A DNA stretch of 64,000 bases from Ectocarpus siliculosus. Its lineage: Eukaryota > Sar > Phaeophyceae > Ectocarpales > Ectocarpaceae. A model generated the notes under the pieces. It did no database searches and was not told where the DNA came from. It worked only from the letters and a program-made list of their open reading frames with translations. Shown here one piece after another: positions 35,976 through 48,683 of the stretch (the stretch's first letter is position 1; the number at the start of each line of letters is the position of its first letter). The translations under genes and the position numbers were made by a program. The DNA lies in NCBI GenBank assembly GCA_000310025.1, contig FN649728.1:1264883-1328882 (forward strand), in the 5' to 3' direction.

Positions 35976-38900
35976 CTCCTCCCGCCCCGCGCTAGCTGCT
36001 TCCTCCTTCTCCCCCCAACCATCACACGACACACACAACCCGATCCACACCACACCCAGTACCACGACAAACCAAACTCAATCCACGCCACATACCTCCC
36101 GAGCCGTCGCCTCCTGCCCCCCCTCCCGCAGCGCGGCCGCGAGGTCCAACCTGAAAGGCTCCTCCCCGAGGTTGATCCGCACCGGGCACGCCGAGTCAAC
36201 CCCCACCGTGGGGTAGAAGGTTCCCCTCACCCCTCGGAACGCGGCGGAACCTCCGTTCAGCAGCTCTCCGTTGAGCGTGAAGAAGATGTCGGCGGCGTCG
36301 CCCCCGACGCTGTAGTCGAGACCGCACCCAACCACGTCGCCGGCGCCGAAGGAGGGGCCACACCTGCAGCGGCGGGGGTTGGGGGTCCCATCCCAGAGAA
36401 TACATTGCAGAAGGGGGGGGGAGGGGGGGGCGTGAGAAACAAGTACAGAAGTGGCTGCTGGTAGGAGAAATAGAGATTGTGTATTGAGAAATATGCGTGC
36501 GGAGATGAGAGAGACAAAATGGCTTGTCCCGGGCATGAAAAGGCACACAAATACATGGTGGTACAGTTTTGTAAGAGAAAACCGGGACTAAGAGAACGGT
36601 GTTGTCTTGTCCCGGCCCCCTCTCTTAGCCGCTCCGTCATGCCCAAAGTAGACTGGTGTGTGCCGAGCACGCCCACCTCTCAGGGCAAAACGTCAATGCT
36701 CATTCAATGTTGTGCGAACTACAGTACATGACCCTCTACCCATCACCACGACGATACCCGCAAGCACAAAGCCAACGCGAAAAACAACGAAAAACACCAC
36801 CCACTTGAAGAGCATGCTTCCGGCGTCGTGGAACGCCCCGCCGTCGTCGCTGTGGTACCCGTACGACCGGGAGTCCCAGCCGGGCATCTTGCCCTTGAGC
36901 GGGAAACGGCTCTCGCTGACCCCGACAGCGATACAGTCGGGAATGGGGTGGGGAGCGTCCAGCCGCGGGGCAATGATCGTCACCTGCGTGTAACAAAATA
37001 ATTCCAAGCCAAGGGAGGGAACGGAGTAAGGATTGTACGTGATGTCAAGAAGCGGTGGTGGTGGTGGGGACCGGGTATATCTATCTGCTTGGGGAGACAT
37101 GATACTATTGCACACACATTTTTCTTGACGTCATCGTTGCCGCCACTGTCGCATACGGCAGGCCTCCCAAGGGCGCCTGTTATGAAACCGTACGGCTGCT
37201 GTGACACCCGTCGCGGGACTCTCTCTCCTAGCCCTCGCTACGCACACCACACACACAAAAAAAGAAAAAGATCCACGTCCCTTTATCTCCTCCTGCCCCA
37301 CAACCGACGTCACCTCGAAGTAGCTGACGAGCCTAGGGGTAACGTCCACGACGCCCCTCCCCAACGCAACCGGGAAGCACAGCACCCGCGGCAGCTTCGG
37401 CTTCTCCCCGTGCTGACCCCCGCCAGAAGCGCCGGCACCGTCCGGCCCCCCGCTGGGCAGCGAGGAAGCACGCCTGCGGCGCTCTCCGGTCGCCGCGGCA
37501 CCGTCCTGCCCCAATCCGGCTTGCAGCATCGCCCCGGGCGCCGCGAATGCGACCCCTCCCGCCTGCTGCTGCTGTGCGTTGTGTTGAAATTGGTGGTCCC
37601 CGACAAGACCTGGGTGTACAGCCGAAGCGGGAGACGCAGGAGACGCACGCCCGGCGCCCGAGCCGCCGCCGGCACCAGCGCCGCCGCTCGCCGTCGCCGC
37701 CATCTTGGCAAGCAGCCAGCGGAACAGGGCCAGCGGGGACGTCTCCAAGTGTCTCGCCAGGCTAGACCTCGCCCCGGCCCCCGTTCGCTCCCGTAAGACC
37801 GTGCTCGGCAGCGGTAGGTCGGCCCGCACGCAGCGGTTCCCGACGCCAAGCCCCCCGCGGAACTCCACCTGCAGGGCCACGTCGCCGGAAGACGAGGAGG
37901 AGGAGGAGGAGCGCGGCCGCTGCCCCTCCTCCCTTGCCGTCGAGGCCCACGCCGGCGCTGCTGCTGCTGCTGCTGCTGCTACGCCCGGAGAGAGCGGCCT
38001 CTTCGCCGGCCGCCGCCTGACCCCCCTGATCACGAAGTCGCCGGCCTTCTCTTCTGCTTCCTCGGGAGCCCGCGCCGCCGCGCCGCCACCTGCTGCTGCT
38101 GCCGGCGCCCCCGCCCCTTGGTTGATCGCGGCATCACCGTCACCGTCCCCTTCGGCTGCTGCTGCTGCTGCTGCGCCCTCATGGTTGTTCGCCTCTTGCT
38201 GGTGGTTGTCGTCATCGGGTTCTTGGGCATCAGCACCGTCGGCGTTGTTTGCACCGCTGGCGGGAGAGCCACCACGGAGCAAGGAGCAGTCGAAGCCCGT
38301 GGGCATCTGCTCGATCAGGGGGAACAGCTTGCGGAAGTCGCACCCCAGGATGGAGTCGCGAAAGTGCAGCCGGCTGCGGGGCACTTGCACTGCTGGCGCC
38401 GACTGACGGACAAAAAGCAAGAAAAGGAGACAGGAGTAGAAGAATAGCGGCAGGAGTAAGTTGGACATGAGGAACGCGCTGAAGAAAACGCGCTGAAGAA
38501 AACAAAAGCAATATGGTAGGTAGGAAACATCCCGGTGTAGCGGACACACCATGTTACACGTCCGCCAACAACACGAGCTCGATGCATGCAGATAAAAGAA
38601 CCACGCGCATTGGTACTGGCCACTTTTCTTATACTGCAAGGTGTGGTCCACTCTCCCGCCGAAGAGGGCACTTTTCCCGCATAATATACAGCAATGCTCA
38701 CGGCACCCGTCAGGCGTGTCTGGATGGAAGAAAAGGTCGTACTGAGTGCTGCTTAACGCAGTAGCCCCTGCCGCCCCCCCCTCCCCAAAGCTTATCCCGC
38801 CGCGTACACACACTGGCCTCAGCAATCGCGCGCGCCCTTCCAAACCAGACTAATATGCTCCCCGGACGCCGCAATCGTATCAACTCGCCGACACTCACCG

Positions 38901-39296
38901 CCTCTCCCTCTCCCTCCTCCTCCTCCGTGGCGTCCGACAGCTCCCACTCCCGACAACACAGCCCCCTCCACGGGTACGCCCCCTGGCACACGTCGCGGAA
39001 CGACCGGCACGCCGCCGCCGCCGTCGCGAGGGAGCGGGGGTCGAGGAGCGTGCACGCCTCCGTCAGAACGTCGGCCGAGAGCAGCCGGAGGACCGGCGGC
39101 AGGAGGGGTGGCGGGAGGGCCGCGGCCCCATCCCCCTCGTCTTCTTTCGCGCCGGCGACACCGCTTGCGCCTGGCGGCGGGGGGGGGGGGGGAAAGAACC
39201 AGACGGCCGTCGGCTGTTGTTCGGAGGCCGTCGGCTGTTGTTCGGAGGCCGTCGGCTGTTGTTCGGAGGCCTTTGAATATATATTTTCGGGACTGC
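35477..39296 (-). CDS. F-box and SPRY domain protein
   Basis: Exons: 39296-38899, 38402-37314, 36983-36805, 36363-36096 and 35722-35477; phases 0, 0, 2 and 0 agree. The first exon has an F-box (PPPLLPPVLRLL, LDPRSLATAAAACRSFRDV, PWRGLCCREW), the domain that docks on SKP1 in SCF ubiquitin ligases. The third and fourth exons form a SPRY domain (VSYFEVTII, DCIAVGVSESRFP, SYGYHSDDG, GDVVGCGLDY, IFFTLNGELL, GTFYPTVGVDS), a substrate-binding beta-sandwich. The exon between them is a 363-codon, largely disordered Ala/Gly/Ser/Glu-rich region. A three-fold 21-bp repeat encodes SEQQPTA near the N-terminus. A likely starting exon is at 41764-41674. The likely role is substrate recruitment for ubiquitination. 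Confidence 0.85.
35936..35971. repeat. (CT)n microsatellite
   Basis: Long CT run in the last intron of the F-box/SPRY gene; read from the gene it is a GA tract, not a pyrimidine tract. Confidence 0.95.
39207..39270. repeat. 21-bp tandem repeat, three copies, coding
   Basis: GGCCGTCGGCTGTTGTTCGG repeated three times. In the F-box gene frame it encodes SEQQPTA three times, just before a poly-Pro run (14 C). Confidence 0.9.
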
Positions 39297-41673
39297 CTAC
39301 TCAAAAGAAAGTTGGAATAACACAACAACAGACCCAGGCAGGGGGCACGCACACGCTAACCCTAGCCCCCAACTTGGCCGGCTCTATACTTCATCCGCGT
39401 TGTTTGCTTCATCACAATAATACTGCGTGTCGACCCAACACCGATTTTTCGCACAAAAAAAGGCAACACCTCTTCAGACGAAAAGGAGTCCGGGATGGCT
39501 GTACTATTTGGCGCGGCGGAAGAGTGGCGATTCGGTTCATGTCGTCGTCCCGCGCTAGGGTTGTAGATGACGTACACAAAAATTACGCGTGTGCGGTGCT
39601 GACTGCTTTACAGCGCCATGACTTCTGTCTTGTCTGTCCATATTGTCGGGATAGGATAGCGGTGGTTCTCTATAGCACTTCTCAACACAAGAACAGCGAG
39701 CCCTCTACATGCTACCGGAACCGCCAGGCATGTGCCAGTGCCGGACCAACGGCGGTGTGGGTCTACCGTAGCATTGACCGACGTAGCACCACCTGCAGAG
39801 GCGTAGCTTACGACAATTTTTCCAGAGGCTCACTCCCTACAGAGTATGCGAAACGTCCGGTGGCGTGGCCGCTCGCATGGTAACGAGAGCGAGCGCCTAG
39901 TACAGCCGAGGTACCGATATAGTGCGGGTTGCCCACTATACAACGTGCCGATGAAATCGTCTGGTCATAACGGCACTATATCGGGACCTCGACCGTTACA
40001 GTGGCAAGCAACGTCATACTGGCCGCATGAGTGGGGGCGGTCAACCGTCGACCCACCCTACCCGTTCTCGTAGCTCACCAGGCATCGGGTCCTACATGCA
40101 CAATAATGCCGTGTGTACGAGATCGGAACGAATAATATTTTATTCTCTTTTTTAATGTGACAACAACAACACTGCCGGAGAGCAAAACACGCCGCGAGAT
40201 TGTGCCGTACAGCAGTAGCGCTCTTGTTGCACAGCCGTCGTCCCCACCAATACCTGACTGGTCCCACACTGGCTCTTCAGGTAGCTGTAGGTGGTTGAGT
40301 TTTACCAGAGAAATGCTACATGCATAACGCCTTCCAAGTTCCATGATCAAATCAATAGGCACACGGACAAACAACCAACTACAGGACGAGTAAGGCCGAC
40401 TTTATCTTGCCATTTGCGGAATTCTGTGTGATCACGGGTTGCAGTAGACGGCACAGATGCTGTAAAGCGCGGATTTGTAGCGACGACCAAACAATAAAAA
40501 AAGCGGAACGGGGTCGTTCTGGTTTAAAATTCCAAAAGGAATTCGTGTCGGGCGGAAATTCGAGAGGCGTAATAACGCCTTCCAAGTCCGCTGATCGTTC
40601 TGTTACGCACGAACCAGATCCATTGCCGATCGATTATACACCGAGTTCCGTTGAACCCGCCATTTAAAAGAAATGGAGAGAGGACAAACAATATTTCAAC
40701 GAATATTCGTTGTATGCATATGCATAAGGCGGATCGAAATCGAAATGTCCTGTGATGGGAAAAATAAAAACAAACACAGAGAGACTCGGTTCGAGATATA
40801 CCCACAGTACTCGAACGGGATGTATGGGGAGTCTTTTTGTAATGTACTGCTGTAGCATATGCATGCATAGTTTTGGATCTGGTGTTGAAGTGCAAACAAC
40901 ACCAGCCAAACTCGAAAACCTCAGAGGGCATATCGTAGGTAGCGGGGGAGCGAGACGTGGAACCCAAAGTCGATACGTCTATTCCGACTCATCCTCCATC
41001 GCATCGTTTAAGAAGGGGAGGGGCGTCGCGGCAACAACCCGTGGTAGTCTGCCCTGTCCAGACGGTAGTTGCATGATGTAATCGTTCATGCGGTGACCGG
41101 GAAAACCTGCTGCCGCAAACAGCACGCGGAACAGCAGGCGGACAAAATATTTTGCCTCTTGGCCGCATCACTCTTTTCTGCTCTGTTTCGGGCGCAATGC
41201 TCCCGATCACCGGGGGGTAGGGGGTGTGGCGTGTCTTCAACATCAGGCGCAACGCAGCAGCATCACGGTCGTCGCTGCCGCTACTTTCTCTGGAGTGTGT
41301 GGGCAAAGACGTGGTACAGCAGCACCAAGTAGAAGGTGCGTGTTGTATCATCGAGAGGAGCCGAAGTTGACCCTGCGGGAAACTTCTGTACCACACCCCC
41401 AACCAACAACGGAGGGCGCCCATGTTTTCAAGGCACACGGAAAGAGGCCGACGGCCACACGCGACGGGGGCGCCGGCTAGTACCATACCCACGACATCGA
41501 TTCCGGTCCATGGTTCAGACACGCGCGACACAAGCGAGCGCTGCTGATAGTGCTGCCGCCGCCAACATCATGGAGCAGCGGCGTTGAGAAGACCAGGCCA
41601 GACGAAATCAACTTCAATGTGAAGAAGACAGCATACAACAACCTCTCTTTTTGTTTGCGGGATTCTGCCTCAC
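39297..41673. other. Upstream region or long first intron of the F-box/SPRY gene
   Basis: No further supported gene. Small open frames only. The string CGCCTTCCAAG occurs twice (near 40329 and 40578). If the 41764 exon belongs to the F-box gene, this is its 2.4 kb intron. Confidence 0.4.
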
Positions 41674-41764
41674 CTTCGCCTTCATCAGCAGGCATGTCTC
41701 CTTGGAGCTGGCGCATCCGCGAGAGTATCCCGCCGTCGGCCTTGCCTTGGCCGGCCTTGCACAT
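41674..41764 (-). CDS. Candidate first exon (30 codons), possibly of the F-box/SPRY gene
   Basis: ATG at 41764 gives MCKAGQGKADGG then ILSRMRQLQGDMPADEGE, ending GAAG|GTGAGG at phase 1. The F-box exon begins at 39296 after TTTCTTTTGAGTAG with two bases left over, which fits phase 1 and keeps the frame into SPENIYSKASEQQ. Adding it makes a 756-residue protein. The start lies 570 bp from the divergent PIH1 gene start. This assignment rests on phase and codon look only. Confidence 0.35.
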
Positions 41765-42333
41765 GGTCTTGTTGGTTGTTGTCGCTGCGCAGTTCAACTG
41801 CTGGTGCTGGTGCTGGTGCTGCCGGAAAGCTGTCCGTGGTGTTGGAAGAAGCGGGGTGTTCTTCGTTTGTTAAATCCTTGTACTGCTGTAGTTTGAACTC
41901 TACTATTTTCTCGTGATCCGTACCGCGTGGACGTAGCCCTGATCTCTTTTCTTGTACTCGATCGTGCAGTCCCTTGACAACGAACCAGATTGGCTACAGA
42001 AGAGGGAGGCGGTTGCTGGTAGGAGAGGCAAAGATTGTGTGTCTCGGTGGTGGTCAAGACCAATAATTTAGGGTTTGTATGTGTACTTTCAAACCAAATT
42101 CAACCCAACCGGGCCGGGGGGGGCTCCGCCACATGGCGTGCCCCCCCCACATCAAAACCCGCGGAGAGAAAAAGCAAAGATCTTTTGGATCTTCTTGTGC
42201 TCTTACCCGTACCTGCCTCTTGCGCCTCAGGTACGCGTGTGTCGCCTTGGACCTCGGCGTCCCGTTAGCCTTTGCCACCCCCAGTCTCTCGATCGACTGG
42301 GTCCGTCTTGCTTTCAGAACGCGCATAACAAAC

Positions 42334-45300
42334 ATGAACTCCGCGCTCTTTCACTCGGCGAGACCGGGAGACATCCGATCTGGCCGAACAGCCGGAGGGT
42401 TGGGCGGGGGAGGAGGGGGCAACAGCGGTCGTGTTGGAATGCGAGAAGCGGCGGCGCTCGCGAAGGAGATGGGCTTTGGGCAAGATTTCGGTCCACAGGT
42501 CGGCAGCATTACCCTCCGACATGTTGCTCCATTCCCTCAACATGGACATCCTACAGTAGTCTGCCCGCAAATAGATGCATACGAGCGGAGTGTGTTTCCA
42601 TCCGTATCATCGGTCGTGTGTCTATTCTTCACTTGGACATATGTAGATTCGCACCCAGGCACGGGGTAAACACGCTGTTTTTTCCGCACACGCTCTATGC
42701 AGGGTGCATTGGTCAAGCGGGGCGATGGTTGTGGCCGGTCTTCCCTGCTTCTCTACGCAATATTCATCATTGCATCTTTGTTGTGTTGCTCGATGTGCTG
42801 CAGGCGCAACATCGAATCCAAGCCTAGGGCTGTAGGGTGTTCACTCGTTTCCGCGTTGCCACCACCTCCTTGAAGTTGCATTACTCCATGCTCGTACACC
42901 ATCAATAACGCTCCCACGAATATCCGACCTAATATGCCGTGTGCTGACCGTGAACCACAGGCTGCAAACATGTGGAAAATGCTTGACGACCTCGCCGTCA
43001 CCGACAGCGCTGCGTATGCAGAAATGGCCAAAGCTGGTGCACACGCACTGGTGCGTACTTCGCCCTATTGGTAGAAATTGGAACCAATTAAGGAGACTGC
43101 AACTTCTGTTGCAGTAAAAAAAGCTGTGAACATGTGGCTGAGGACAACTTGGACAGGCTTCAGGAGTCGGTCAGCATCAGTGTAGTGAAGTCTATTTTGT
43201 AGGAATGATTTTGTCCTCAAACTCGCGATGCAGGTTCGGTATGAGATCGCTGTCCAGATATGTAGTGACCTGCACTGTTCACTAACAGGCTAAATTGCCC
43301 GTTCCCGAGACCACCAGAGGAGTTTCATAAATGTGCATCTTCTTCCATGCTTACGACGCATGGGTATCCGAGGTTTCATTGTAACCTTCCACCACTGCCG
43401 CCTGTTCCGTCGGTCGTGATGTAGCCTGGGGTTACCCCCTCATTCCTTGTGAACGATACTGCTCTATTGTTTTTCCGTGGATTATTTAGAGGCTCGGCTT
43501 GAATGACCGGGCAGTTTGCTAAAAGAAGCTGCAGATGGGATAGTAGCTATGTGTGCAAAGTGATTGTTTGCAAGAGATCAACATCGTTTATGGCTTGCAT
43601 TCGAGCTCTGATGCCTCGCCAGAGTCGACTTGCAGTGTTTTCGCACGTTCATTCCTACAGAGAGGTACACTAGAGGTACACTAGTACGACACGTGCCTGA
43701 ATACGTCACGTAATATGGCCCCTATTACGGTCATGAAGACTTTTTGAAGTAGGATTGGAGTTCATACAGTTCGAAGATTCCGTGTAGTAGTACAACACTT
43801 TGGTGAAGACCACGTTGGTCGCGGGACCCAAGGTGAAGCTAATCGGACTTCTAAGGAAGGAGCGCAACAGGAACAAGGGGTTGCGCAGTAGTGTTCAACG
43901 CTGGAGTATCGACACTCTCCTACTGTTTCCAGTTGATGCGCGTTGTTCGCAACCCCACCACGTCCTACCACCCCCGCTGCGTCAGGGGCTTGTTGGTTCC
44001 TTCCCTTAAAATACCATGACAAATTGCTCCACGGCAAAATGTTCCGCAATACGACCTCCGCTTGCACAACAGCGCCTTGAAAACACGTGACATCGAGCTG
44101 TATTTTAGGAAAAGGGTGTATCCGCGCTTCTGATAGCACCGTGTGACCTAAACCAGCTTAGGCCACCCTTGTCCCCCAAGGTTTCCCCGAGTAGCAATTG
44201 ACATTTCGTGTTTCGTATTTTTTCATCCTTGTCGTAAGCAGCAGAGCGAAAGCCTATCCCGCGCTCTCTCTGACAGTACCCTCTCGCTCGCTGCTTTCTA
44301 CACTCTTGCGGATCAGCGTAAGCCGAAGGGAAAGTTCTTCACCCCCATTCCGGGTTTCGTGGTCAAAGCATCGCTGCAACGCCCATGGGCCCCTCTGCCA
44401 AGTGCCGTCGATGGCGGCGTCGGCGGCGGCACGGGCAAGGTTGTGGAAAACGCCGCGGTTGGCACCAAGGTGTTCATCAACCTCTGCGAGCATGAAGGAG
44501 TGTCGCCCCCGATCGACCAGGCAAGAGACCGAAGAAGCCATTTCGTTCTCAAAGGTTCCGGCTTTAATGTTATGTTTGGCACCACGCGTGCGTCCAGTGT
44601 ACTGCACTCATTCCAAGTCGAGGCATCACCGCAACTCGAGGATTGAGGTTGGTCGGGTTCTGTCTGTCAGGTGTGTTCTGGTTCAAGTCCAGCATCCAAA
44701 GGGAAGGGGGCAACGTCTGAAGGGAAGGCCGCGAGGAAACGCTAGCCCCCAGTCACACCCCCACGATATGAAACGCCATCAAAGGATTGTGTTTGGGCGG
44801 TTTATCCCTTGCCATTTTCAGAACTCAGGACAACGCCTATCCGGCGAGTAGGTGGAGGTTGCGAACTCTATGTCCCTTGCCTGTGAGAAGGGGGGTCGCC
44901 TTCTGAAGCCAAAACCTATTTCGAATTGTTTTTTGGTGACCAGACCGATAGCCCCGTCGACGTGACGAAGGAGGGTCGGAACGCGTCGGGACTACGGATT
45001 CCGATGTTCGTGAGCCGCGTGAGGGAGACCACCGACCACAGCGACGAGAGAGCGCTCGCCGTGGACGTGGTTTTTCACCCGTGGGTGCTTCGCTGCAGCA
45101 AGGGGGAGCCTCGATTCCGGGATCAGGTGCGAATTTGGCTCAGGGTTGGCTCGTCTCGCTCGCCATCGTTGTGCGTCGTGCGTCATCAGTCGACCCTGAC
45201 CTAAACGCTACTTGTGGCTAGGTTTACGTGCCGGGACCAGAAAAAATTGTCAGTCCTCATCATGTGTTGTTTATCGGAAAGCTGGTTCGACTGCCATGGC

Positions 45301-48300
45301 TTACTTTCAAGCGTTGATGAAACCCACTTGTCAAGGCCTCTGCTGCCGATGGCTTTTTCATCCGGTGTGAATTGTCTACGTGCAGTGCAAGAAAGTGCGT
45401 TGTCGTTGCCTCCACAGATCTTCTCCTTGAAATAATCAACTTCAACAACATATCGGGCTGTTCGGCCCTTGGGGCGGTACCTGAACGCTGGACTCCGAAC
45501 AAACAGGTCGTCGCACTTGCGGCAGGCTGGATAACCAAGGAACACCCCGGCTTGGTGGTCTCCCAGCGGCGGAAGCTACTCAAGGTGACACCGACCGCCA
45601 CAAATGATCAACTTGATGTGTCTTGTGTTTCGCTTGGGGTTTTTCGTCATCCCAATCTTTTTCATGTTTGCTCACGGGTAGCGGCCTTGGTCCAGCTCAC
45701 CTTCTTCGTTCCGACTGACATTATCATTGACCCGAGATCATGCACGCTGCCATACCCCTTCGCAGCCGAGATCCAGCCGTGGCCACTATTCTGCACTAAA
45801 ACCCTGGACTATACTCGGACAGGCTGACGTACGTTCTTGAATCAGCAAGCATGTAGTGCACCTGCCTTTTCAGCCACGGCCGGAAACAAGGACTTGGCGG
45901 GCTTAAAGTAGTGTAGTCGACCTAGGCCATCCATAGAACGAAATGAAAGCATTTCTCTCTTCTAGTTCGATGATGAACCGACCAAACCATCGCGAAAATG
46001 TACAACAACCCCAACTAAACAAACCATTCAACGAAAATAAAAAAAACAGCTCTGCACCTACAAGGGCGGGGACGGAGCCAAAGGGGGAACGCCTGTCCCG
46101 TTTCCCGCGGGCGATGCCTCCTCACAAGCCGATCCCCTGGAAGAACGGACGCGCGGGAGTGGCGGTGGACCAGCTGCCGGAGTTGGCGGCAGCAGCGGCG
46201 CAGGCGGCGGTGGGCTCCTCGATGACCCGAAGTCCCTCCTGGCGGCCATCAGGAGCTCCGAGCCCGATGGCGAGTCAGGGGTTGGCGGAAATGGCGACAG
46301 CAAAGAAGGAAAACAGGAGGTGGCGACAGCGTCAACCGTTGACGGGGGCCCGACAGGACGAGGAGAGGGAGATGGAATACCGGGGGCACTCGGCCTCAAC
46401 GCCCACGGCGGCTACAGGAAAGGAGGCGGAAACAGGAACGCCTCGGCCACGCGCGACATCTTACTCCCCGGAGCGCTCGCGGGACTAGCGTCCGATAGCG
46501 GCGACAGAAAAAGGACAGAAAACGGCCTGAATGAGGGTCGCCGCGGCCCTCTAATTTCCGAAATCGTACCCGACACCTCGACGACGACAGCACGTGCTGG
46601 TGATGGAGGAGAGGCACTGCGCCAGGTTAGTGATGATTCCAGGGCAGTCGATGGATGTCAGGGTCAGGAGCCGGGTGTGGAGCGGAAGGTTGGCAAAAAA
46701 TCGGCGCCCGTAGTAAAGAAGGGTTTCCTGTCGTCTTTCAAGGTAGGGGGGAAGGCGGGGCTGGAGAGGGCGCCGCTTTACCCGCCCGGTGGGTCCGAGA
46801 ACGGAGCCGAGCCGTCGGCCTACGCGAAGCTCATGAGCCGCTGCAAGGTGGTGGACACCAGAGACCACAGCAAAGAGGAGGTGTGTGTGACAACATGGCG
46901 AACGCGTTGACATGGCAAACGCGTTGCGTCCTACAGCTGAGAATCTCGCAGTCGGCCGAAGTGCAGTCTTCTGTCGTTCTAAAGCAGTGGTTATACGTTG
47001 CCCTCAGAAGACCCAAGCGCAAACCGTGGTACGGTATTTCATGCTCGAGCTGTTGCTTCCAAGTACGTTGACTAGAAGGTCGTGCGCACTTAGATATACA
47101 ACCTCGACGGGTATCAAGGAGAGCAATGATGGCAGTACGCCTTCCGACTCCCGTTGCCCGTGGTGGACGTTCGGAGGGAACAGCTCTGCCACCCTTCATG
47201 TAGTTCTCGTGATAACCTGCGGACTTTCTAGGCTTGCGATAACCGTGCCTGTTCTCTGTCGCCGCCCACATCCTCCCTGGACAGATGGACGCGGCGATGA
47301 AGGCCCACGCTGGCGGTGGTGCACCGCTTCGGCCTGCTTCGCAGACCCCCGAACCGAAGCCTTCCCCTACACCTACCGCCGGGCGCGCCGGACGCAAGCC
47401 GGCGGCATCTGCGGCCGTGAAGAAGGGGTTTCTCGGAGCGGGCGTTGGCCGTGGTAGGATCAAGGGCGAGGAGGGGGGAGGGAGGGGTGATGCACGCGGT
47501 CGATCAAGCAAGGTGGATCGTGAATACGAGCGTCTCGTGGCGCTCGCCGATCCCGAGATGGGCGACGGCACAGGTGGCAAGGTAGGTTGAACCGAACCGC
47601 GGCATCAAGCGTCACTATTACATAGTATCTCCAGGCAAGAGCACGGCGCTTATTTTTACAATAAGTGGGCAGACCGAGCATTAGCAATAAGTCGAACACC
47701 ATGCCAGATGATTTTTTTTCACTTTTAAGGCCGTCACCCTTGCCGTTGTTCTTCCTCGTATTTGGTAGCCTTCACACGGCGGAGAAGAAGACCCCATGAC
47801 GGAGCAGCTCGCACAGCTAGCCAAGATCCTCGGGCCCGCGGCACCTCTGCCAGAAACGCCCTTCGGCCCTGGATGCGCTACTGCTTCCTCCTCCTCTTCG
47901 TCAACTCGGCCGTCAACATCGGTGGCCGTACCAAAGGCGTCCAACCTGGCGGCAGACGCCACCGGGGATACGTTACCGCCCTCCCGCAGCGCTAAGCGGT
48001 CAGAGGGAGGGGCTGACGGCGGCGCCGATGGTTCTTGTGCAGCGCGAAACAAGCTTCCTACGTCAGCCCCCAATCAGGGTTCAGAGGAGGGGCGTCAAGC
48101 AATACTCGCAAGGGAAGCGGTAGCACCGGTGACGACGGCACCTACGACGGAGATGGAGGGGCAACCACCCCTACCGGCACCAGCCCCCACAAATACAGTT
48201 TCCCCGGCCGGTGTCGAGGATGCCGAGGGCTCCCGCTCGTGCCGCCACACCCAACCGCTCTCGCCTGCTGTCTCTGCCGCTGCACTAAAGGAACGCGAGC

Positions 48301-48683
48301 CGGTATACCGGATCGAAGAGCTAGTTTCACGTACGTCGGAAGACGCACGTTCAGGGTCAGACAATGGCGGTGGAGGGCGCAAAGCGAAGCGGGCCTTCCA
48401 GGTAACCATCGACCTGCCGGAGATGAAGGAGTCCGCGGGAACGAAACAGGGAAAACAGGCGGGGGGAACTACAAGCACCCGGAGCAGCGGAACGGCGGGA
48501 AAGAGGACGGGACCGTCCTTGTCGGATGTAGAGCTTGATGTTTCGCCGGCCTTCCTCCAGCTAAATGTCCCGGGGAAGTACCAGCTCCGGCTGGAGATGC
48601 CGTGCGTTGTGGATGAAGACAGCGTGACCGCCAAGTTTAGCAAGTCGCAGGCGGTGTTGAAGGTTTCGATCAGAGAAAAGTAA
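42334..48683 (+). CDS. PIH1 domain protein (HSP90/R2TP-type co-chaperone)
   Basis: PIH1 proteins link HSP90 and R2TP to client assembly. Several act in cytoplasmic pre-assembly of axonemal dyneins. Exons: 42334-42498, 42961-43050, 44317-44520, 44944-45126, 45507-45584, 46050-46880, 47285-47581 and 47769-48683; all seven introns phase 0, 920 residues. N-terminal PIH1 region: MWKMLDDLAVTDSAAY, FTPIPGFVVKASL, KVFINLCEHEGVSPP, LRIPMFVSR, AVDVVFHPWVLR, VVALAAGWITKEHPGL, TYKGG. The C-terminus is a CS-like fold: FQVTIDLPEM, SDVELDVSPAFLQLNVPGKY, MPCVVDEDSVTAKFSK, LKVSIREK. The long middle is disordered and has two KKGFL motifs. The third intron is GC-AG (CAG|GCAAGA). The first exon (MNSALFHSARPG) is less certain. 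It could be a PIH1D1/2, MOT48 or kintoun relative. Confidence 0.87.

Noticed and set aside
38855-39883. 342-codon plus-strand open frame
   Set aside because: Antisense to the F-box exon, whose conserved motifs are on the minus strand.
44639-44700. Possible tRNA T-arm (CTGGTTCAAGTCCAG)
   Set aside because: No A box at the right distance and no acceptor stem; it lies in a PIH1 intron.
46955-47075. Additional PIH1 exon in intron 46881-47284
   Set aside because: Flanking exons join at phase 0 without it and no acceptor/donor pair encloses a useful frame.
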